A stretch of 64,000 nucleotides of DNA from Heterodera schachtii (lineage: Eukaryota; Nematoda; Chromadorea; Rhabditida; Heteroderidae), in the NCBI GenBank assembly GCA_023374025.1, contig SIJG01000063.1:186001-250000 (forward strand), in the 5' to 3' direction. The notes below the pieces were generated by a model. That model made no database searches. It worked only from the letters and a program-made list of their open reading frames with translations, and was not told the DNA's origin. This document shows, in pieces, positions 55,501 through 64,000 of this stretch. How positions within the stretch are numbered: the first letter of the stretch is position 1; every line of letters starts with the position of its first letter. A program made the translations under genes and the position numbers.

Positions 55501-58500
55501 GGCTTTTAATTATTTTTAATTTTAATTTAGGATAACCAATAATTTCCCAATTTTGATTATGCTTTTTTTCATCGTTGTTTTGTTGTTTGCCGTTGGCCTT
55601 GCTCAGGTATATGTAATATTTTACTATCAATTAATTACTATTTCCCGCATTTTAGCCAGCTGATCAACAGCCTCCGGTAATTTTTAATTTTCTCTTGGTT
55701 TTGATTGGTTAGGGATTTTGTGGTTCTTTGGCTTGAACTGTCTCGGCATTTAAGCTTTGGCATTGGTCTCTAGTTTTGGCTTTTTGGAGCAGTATATGTT
55801 TAGTGTGAAATATAATTATCATTTTTAATTATTCATAATTATTAGTTTCAGTTTCAGTTACCTTCCGGCATTTTCCCCGCATGCCGAGAGACCGTTGAAA
55901 TGTTTTGCCAATGTGGAGCCGTTTGTGTTCCAAAAGTGGGTTGGGCCGGTGACCAATGTTGCCCAGCTGGATTTTCAATTCTGTGCGGATGTCCGGTAAG
56001 TTAATTACATAATTGTCTAAGATTTATTTCTATTTTTTTTTGCAATAATAAAGAATTTGTTTGGTGTTTTGGGAAACAATTTCGGAAATTGTTCTAAAAA
56101 TGTTCAAATAATTAAATTTTATTAAATTTATATTTGCTTAAATTATTTATTAATAATAAATTAGTCTGAATTAATTGGGTGTAAATCTTTAGGTAGAAGA
56201 AAGATATGGCTCCCAAACAATCGGACAGTGGACAATTCGACAGCGGACAATCCGACAGAAGTGGATTAGACTATTGGACAGTGAACAGTCTGACAGTAAA
56301 ATACACAAAAAAGATAAGAAAATGCCATAGCCGACGTGACCGATTGTGCCAAATCAAGAAAAAAGGAAAATAAAAAGTGCAAATGCAGTCTAAAAAATCC
56401 CGTTGAAAATTAGCTTGAGTTTGGCATTTTGTATGAGATGGCTGCACATTTGTTGAGTTGATAAGCGCTTTTTCTTGCCATTCCCTTGCACAAGAATGCC
56501 GTCTTATGGATGGTACAATTTGTCCCCTTCGGCGATGGCATTTTCTTATCATCTTGTCCATTTACTGTCGGATTGTCCACTGTCCGATTGTCCACCTCTG
56601 TCCGATCGTCCACCTCTGTCGGATTGTCCTCAATATGTCGGAATGTCCAGGCACGCAAGAAAATCACATTATTCTCTCGTGCAGGTTGAACAATACAGTA
56701 ATGGCACAGTAGTCTCGCGGAGACGCGTCAAGCGCTTTTGGGCGGTATTGTGGGACATCGGCAAAGCGGTTGTGGTGGAGACAGTGAAGGCGGTTGCCCC
56801 CAAATTGATCGATAGCTTTCTAAAGAAAGACTGTGCCGAGCTACGTTCTGATTGCAAGTGCAAAGATGGCAATTATGGCAATTGTGTGGAGAACAAAGGC
56901 ACAAAATCCAGTGATTGCTGTTCAGCCAATTACGATTTTAAATGCTGTGTGGGGGGACAAGTAAGATTAAAGCATTTATGGAAGAAGTGATAAATAAATA
57001 AAATAGTAATAAAAGATAAAATTTAATATACAAAATTAAAAAATGGACATTCCATCCAAAAAATTTGACCAAATGTCTTTTTTCTTTCATTATCCTTTTT
57101 TATCATTTGTTACAATTTTTTTAAAATTTAAGAATTTTTTAAAAAAAATACAAAATAGGCACCCAATTTAATTTCTCTTTTGTTTTCGAATTTCTTAAAC
57201 TCCACTTAATTTAAAGCATCAAAAATTCAAATATAATAAAAAAATATAAAATTCATTTAAATTTTCTTTTTTAAAATTCGATTCAATTAAATAAAATTCA
57301 TCTTAATATAAATGATAATAATATGATCAATGATCATAATAAGTAAATTGATTTTAAATTAATCTTCTTTTAGGCAGGCAGCGGCGCCGACGGAGCTGGA
57401 ACGATCACTACAACAACCGTATTTTATCATAAAAAATATATTTACAACAAAAAATTTAAAATAAATTAAATAAATTGAATTGTAAATTGTTAAACTAAGT
57501 CATTTAAGGAATCCCAAGTGATCGATACAGTGAATAAACTGGTATAATAGTGATATTAATTAACAAATGTGCCGGTTTCGTTTAGGCGCAGTAATAGGAA
57601 AAATATTATAAAAATTTTTAATTAATATTATGAGAAAACTATGGATTTTAAGGCTACTACTAAGAACAAATTTTTTAATACAAATATTGGGTTTTTAAAT
57701 TTGGATCAAAAGAAGCGAATTTGTGTCGTTGAACAATTTTTTAAAGAATATTTTACATAATTCAAAAACGCAAAAATACAACAAAAAAAAAATAATAATA
57801 ATTCAGACCAATTAATTTCCTAGCATTTCCAAGACTAATATTGTTATAGGAAAAGCATTCGGTGCGATTTGTTAACGAGAGTTGCAACTCCGTGACACAT
57901 TTCTGGCGCATTTTAAACGATCCGCGTGGAAGCTGGGTGGCGGATAGCTGCTGCCGCGAAAAAATGGAAGCCGGATGCGAAAAAGTGTCCTTCTCTTTTC
58001 AAAATAATAAATTTGCTTTTCTCAATTTATGCAGTTCCGAAATGCGTCGATTGGTTATTTGAAGGTTTGGTATAGTTTTTCATTAGGTTGTTTCAGTGTT
58101 GTTACAAATAAGTAAATTTACGAAATTATTATACAATTTTTGCGAATTTTTCTATGCGAAGAGACGGCTGCCGGAAAATGCGTCAGTCAGTGAAAATTTA
58201 ATGTCATAAAAACAATCCGGTATCCATTTCGACCAATTCCGAACCCCAGATCTCCGAACCCGTTTTGAAATTTAGCATTGTTGGTTTAAAAACAGCATAA
58301 ATGCTCTCATGTTTAAATGATCGCTTTCAGTTTGATTCCTACCGATTTTAACCAAAAATCATTTTGTTTGAACTCGGGTCCGGGGTTCGGAATTTGCTGA
58401 AATGAATACCGGTATCCATGATCACCTCTAAAACGCAAGGACTTGTTATTATGACATTAAAATTTTCACTAACGCATTTTCCGGTCATGGAAGAGACCTA

Positions 58501-61500
58501 TTTATGCTTGCATAATCTTAAACTAAAAAACGATTAAATGTAAAAAAACTTAATAAAATAAATTAAAATAAAAAAATCATTTTGAAAGGAAGTTCCGTCA
58601 AGGCCAACGTGTTTTTATGGCAAAAACGCGGAGTGCAACAATTGTGATTGGGACGTTTGCATTATAATTGGTGCCACATATACTTGTCGGTGTTGCGACT
58701 ATGCTTATGTGCAAAAGTGTACATGGGTAATAACAAGAATTCTGTAGAACAAAAATAGCCCTCTTTTCTCCGAACAATTTTTTGATTAAAAGCAACATAA
58801 AAACAGATATTTTGGCATTTTGCCACATAAAAACAAATCGCACAAAATGGGCAATTGTGGGATTTTTGACAAAATTATGTCTGTTTGAATATGTAATTAA
58901 TCAAATTAGAAACAAAAAAATTATTTAAATTTTTTCAAATTTTTTGATCAAATTTTAAAAATTTAAGAAAATTGTGAAAAAAATCTCGAGCTCGTTGTTT
59001 ACACTCTCGAGCCCCGGCAAATTTTTGGTGCAGGACCAAAATAATTTTTTTTAATTTTGATGAACCCGGAACCTACCGGTAATTTTCCCAAAAGAAAATT
59101 TTTTTTAATTTAATAATTTGATTGCATTTTGTGAGTCACAAAATCCTGAATTTTTTTAAATAAATTAACAATCTTAAATTTTTTGCTTTTAAATTTTTCC
59201 GCGGGGGTTTTTCCAAAAAACTTTTGGGATAATGGTGGGGGGGGGGAGGGGTGGGGTCCGGCGGTGCCGATATCGTTCGGCAGGAAAAATTGAAATTTTG
59301 AGTGAGATTTGTTAACAGAATTTGCCATAAAATGACCCAATCTTTGGTTAATTTTTGGATTTTAGGGTGCAAAAAATGAAAAAAAAATAATTTTTTTTTA
59401 TCAATTAATTTCAATGAATTTCAATTAAAATAATGTAAAGAAAATATAAAAAAGTTTCTGTTCCTTTGGGGAATTGAACCCAAAAGAGAAATATTGAAGG
59501 TCAGAAAGTTTAGCCTAATAAAACCATAAAAGGGGCATTTTATAAAAAACCATCAAATGGAAATTTAACTTTGCTCAAAAATAACCAATTTTAATGCATG
59601 ATATACACTAAAATTTCTCTATTAGAAAAATTTCGTTAAATTCAAAAAAAGTTGTGGCCAAAAAAGGTTTGAAAAACTAGTTCCTTGAGTACTTTGGCCA
59701 TAAGTTTGTTCAAACTCAACGGAATTTTTTGAAATTTAGGCGAGCGAATAGAGAGATAATTCTTAGGGCTATGCTATTGATGATATAAAGTTATATTTAG
59801 TTGTTTTTGAGTAAAGTTATGGGCATTTTTTGTTCAAAATATTCATTTTATTGTTTTTTATATACGACTAAGCAAATTTGGAAAAGTTTTAAATAAAAAT
59901 GTACCACGGACAAATGTGTGAAAAACTGAATTATAAATGAAAATTTGTGAACAAATAATTTTATATTAACGAATTTCAAATTTAAGTTCCAGCAGCTCCC
60001 GGTTCAGACCACGACGACAACGACAATTGCAACAAACACAAAAAGTCAGCCGAAAGTTAATCCTGTATGGTTTTCATTATTCTATGTAAAAGCAAAAATT
60101 AAACGCAAAAAGAGAATAAATAAATAATTAATGAAATAATATTTAAAAAAATATACAAAAAAAAAAATTCATTTCTTTTTTAGGAAAACGTCAAGCACAA
60201 GGAGCCACCCACCGTATGCTTATTTAGAACCCCTCCCCTTGCCTCATCAAGGCATTTTAGAGACTTTGGTTTGACTCTGAAGACTTTTTTTCCCTTTTTT
60301 CTGCCTCCATAAAAAATGATATTTTTGGTTAAAAAACAAAAAAGGGCTACTGTATCATTCCTTAAATTTCTCCATCATAGGCATTTCACAAGTCCGTCAA
60401 GAGGCAATAAAAAGAAAATAAAATAATAAAATAAAATTTTTTAACTCAATCAATTTTATATTGTTGATCATCAGAATTCCAAAACATTAATTAATATATA
60501 ATTAAAAATTTGTCGATTTCGGAGTTTTAAGAAATAACTTTTGTAAATTAAATTAATTTGCAATTTTACAGTTAATAGAAAATCTAAGGGTTAATGACAT
60601 TAATTGTTAATTGGATTAAGTCTGAATATGAGTAAAATTTATTTTTTTAAAGAAATGTAATTTTATGACGGTGTAATTTTTAAAGCACACAAGTAAAAGT
60701 CAAATATTCTGAATATGTATTATCCATAATATAATTACATTAATTTCAAAAAAGTTATGTTCATAAAATCAAGAATTTTGATTTTAAATTTTAGCTATTT
60801 TAAGGACCCCTTGGGCTGAACCATACCAAGAAAATAAATGCTTTAAGCAATTTTATTATTTACTTTTCATAAATCCTTAGCTGATTTAAGAAATGTAACT
60901 TGAACGGAAAAAGGGTGGTATAACCGAAAAGCACTTAATTTTTAAAACTTCGAAAAATTTTACCCAAGGGGTCGATCGATTTGTTGGAGAAAAAACATTG
61001 CGCAGAATCCCGGCCATTGTTGGATCAGGCTTGTCCATGTGGTGCCAAGTGTTCTCCCCGACCAGGGTGGGCTGGTGACAGATGTTGCCACGAAGGGTTC
61101 ATCCTCTGGTGTTGCGCGACGGTTTGAAATTCAAATTTGTGGATCTGAATATAAATAATATATTAGTGCTATAACTTTATAAAACAAATCTCGGGAAAAT
61201 TTAGAAATTAAAAAAAAAATACCCAATATGCGATGTCGAGTTAATGGCAATCTTGGCAAACCAAAGCATTAGGTACACAATTTTTGGCACTAAAAACCGC
61301 CAAAATATGTAGGTTTTTAAGACCTAAAAAAGCCGAAAATAAAACTTGTTTTTCGTGCGTTTTAGGCCACTAAGAGCCGTGGAAAATAGGCAAAAACCTA
61401 AAAATCGTATGCCGAATTATAATAATTGAACAAAAAAAAACAATTAGTTGTAAATAAATATTTTGAAAAAGAGTAAATTATTTTGTGTTAGTTTATTTCA

Positions 61501-64000
61501 TAATAAACTTGAAGTTGCCTAATATGTGATTGCAACACGTTTTTTAAAGGAAGGAAAGACTACCGAACTGCCGGAGGGGTTGCCCGGAGGGCTTACGACT
61601 TCGACCAAACTGCCGGAGGGGTTGCCCGGGGGGCATACAACTTCGACCAAACTGCCGGAGGGGTTGCCCGGGGGGCATACAACGTCGACCAAACTGCCGG
61701 AGGGGTTGCCCGGGGGGCATACAACTTCGACCAAACTGCCGGAGGGGTTGCCCGGGGGGCATACAACTTCGACCAAAATGCCGGAGGGGTTGCCCGGGCG
61801 GCTTACAAAATCGAGCAAACTGCCGGAGGGGTTGACAACCAAAGTGGCCGTGGGGATCAGAACAAACACAACTGGCGGCAAATCAAACGATGTTTTACCG
61901 TGTTGGACAGAGATTCTGTGCAGCAGGTAGTTGTTGACATTGATAATGTTATGTTAGAAATTGAATTTAAGCGCATTGCCGAATTTCACAAAATTGAAAA
62001 AGCGTTTTTCAAACCGATATTGGAACTGCTCAAATACCCAACACAACAACAAAGACTTAATTGTCGATTTTGTCTTGTATGTTAATGCCTTTATTTATGA
62101 TTTTCTTTTCCTTTGATTATTTTTTAATGTAGCTATTATTCCTAACAAAGGAGGGCACTCAGTATTCGGTGCTTTTTAAGAAAGACAATAATTCCGTATT
62201 ACTGTGGTATTGGTACTGTCCTCTGGTGATATAAGCTATTTTTTTCTTGGATTCATATTCAGAAACGCCGAAAAACTGAGTACCCTCCTTTGTAAACACA
62301 TTAACACAAAAATTATGTTAAAAAAACAAAAAAAAAAATTCATTTTTAAAAAACTAAAAAAAAACTAAAAAATAAATCATAATCATAATAAAAAAAACTT
62401 GCCTTTTCATTGTTTCCATTTTTTGTAACACCTATCATTCATTATATATCATAACATAAAAACTTATAAAAAACAAAAAAAACAACCATTTTTCACATTT
62501 TCATTTTAATATCTGTCAGCCCCTTTTATACTTTCATTGTTTTGTCTACGCATTTTATTACATTTTTGCCATTGTTTCATATCTATATATTTTTTAAATT
62601 TCTTTATGCCCTAATTTAAATTGAATTTCTTTCTATTATTCCCATAGACATATTCAGATATGCGAATTTTAGACACGATTCAATCGCAAATTGAAAATTC
62701 AGAATTTCTTGTATAACGTTTAAATAATGCATCTTAAATAAAGATTTTCTGTAATTAATCTTGCATCTTTTAAGAAGCCTTAATATGGATAGGGAGATCA
62801 GTTTTTCGCGGCTATTACATGGAATTCAAATTCACCGATTCTTCGGGCATTTCTTCATCGGGACCAAGTCTCGCCAAATTTCGGCTTTATCACCATCATC
62901 GGGTTCATGAGCTCCCTTGCCTCTAATTGAAACTCCCTTGATCCCGAATTCATTGTTTTCATTAATAAGATTTAAGTCTCACCATTTTTCGCTATGTTCT
63001 TCGCCGGGACCAAGTCTCGACAAATTTCAGTGAATAAGTAGAATGAATGAGGGAAAATGCGAGAGTGTTTATGGATGTGCGATTGAAGAGAGACAATTGG
63101 GCGGACAAAATAATGAGGGCAGCCATTTGAGTACAATTGAGTATATGAAGCAGTTGGGGAAGCTATTGACTTTGAGGGAAAAACAATTCTGCAGGCCGAT
63201 TTTGAACCGACATCTATCACAAGTGTTATACCAGCAGCTGACTTTCGACCCTGCCTTGAAATGTCACTTAATTTTTGAAAAATTTTAATCTTAGATTTTT
63301 GCAAAAAAAAAAAAAAAATTCCTAGGTACGCTTCTCGAATCACTTTAGGAAAATCCTGCTGACAACTACCAGGTTTTAGTGCCAAGATCAGTTTGAAAAT
63401 TACGATTGCGGATTACGGGAAATTACGGGGTTTTTGGACCTCCGTAATTACGGGTTACGGATGGCCGTAACTGAAAAAATCGCCGTAATTACGGATTTCC
63501 GTAATTGAAAATCAGTTACGTCCAGCCCTGCCCAAGATGCAAACCTGCAGGATTTGTGCCAGAATTCAAAAATCACAATTTTAATTTTTGAAAAAAGTCA
63601 ACAACACTTATCATTTAGAACAAGTTTTGAAAACAAAATTTTACTGTCGAAAACTTACAGCACCGAAAGAACTAACAAATAATATTTGAAGATGCGTCTT
63701 TAATTTTTTGTCACTTAATTTGGCAAACTTTCAATCCTAGGTTTTTCAATGAAGTCAAAGTAGGGATTATGCCAAGTGGGCTAATTTAGCACATGCAATG
63801 CCAATGGTAGTGTCGAAATGATAATTATTTATTTTTCAATGTGGAGTTTTACATTTTCAGTGGAATTGATTATATGCATATGATTATGTTTTTTCTCCAA
63901 ATGTAAATGAACATCTTCGGCTTCTCTGCATCATTCAGTTCACATCATTGCCCCATGAGCCAAAAACAAATTGGCGAGCACAAACAGAAGAACTAAAACT

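Overview
The window reads as nuclear DNA of a nematode. It is AT-rich, gene-poor and full of transposon debris. The genes have many short, AT-rich introns; one gene is a nematode-type serpentine chemoreceptor, and two tandem cysteine synthases look like the nematode cysl family. In the seven multi-exon genes I could model from end to end, 5 of 59 introns begin with GC instead of GT. That is an unusually high share and is reminiscent of plant-parasitic cyst nematodes. The assignment to a tylenchid plant parasite is inference only.

Layout. 1-3724: broken LTR-retrotransposon material: a triple zinc-knuckle Gag fragment, an integrase C-terminal remnant, a polypurine tract and a 239-bp LTR with 8-bp terminal inverted repeats. 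3725-8033: a satellite array of 47- and 51-bp units carrying a 14-bp palindrome; it abuts the LTR directly. 9177-13730 (+): protein kinase A, 8 exons. 16701-19566 and 22898-26218 (-): tandem cysteine synthase genes. 28474-33179 (-): protein kinase B, 8 exons. 34694-44024 (-): a 16-exon polytopic membrane protein whose introns hold many mobile elements. 44.0-52.3 kb: no gene, only repeats. 52355-53857 (+): serpentine receptor with a nearby inverted pseudogene fragment. 55559-61930 (+): modular cysteine-rich secreted protein. 63944-64000 (-): possible first exon of another secreted protein.

The exon models were built by hand from splice signals, reading phase and homology between paralogues. 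For all seven genes the exon lengths and phases close without a frameshift, apart from a one-base insertion near the 3' end of cysteine synthase copy B.

The most interesting content: (1) two related kinases, each of which appears to start with a signal-peptide exon and each of which replaces the DFG motif with DFD; (2) a secreted cysteine-rich protein in which every intron is phase 0, a GWAGD-type cysteine domain is duplicated at distant exons, and a 14-residue repeat exon is open in several frames; (3) a crowd of small terminal-repeat elements, about a dozen with readable 8-bp (one 9-bp) target duplications, several of which combine different ends with one shared core; (4) a large fold-back element and a satellite/LTR junction. 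No single metabolic system is encoded here. The shared theme is secreted proteins embedded in recently active transposon sequence.
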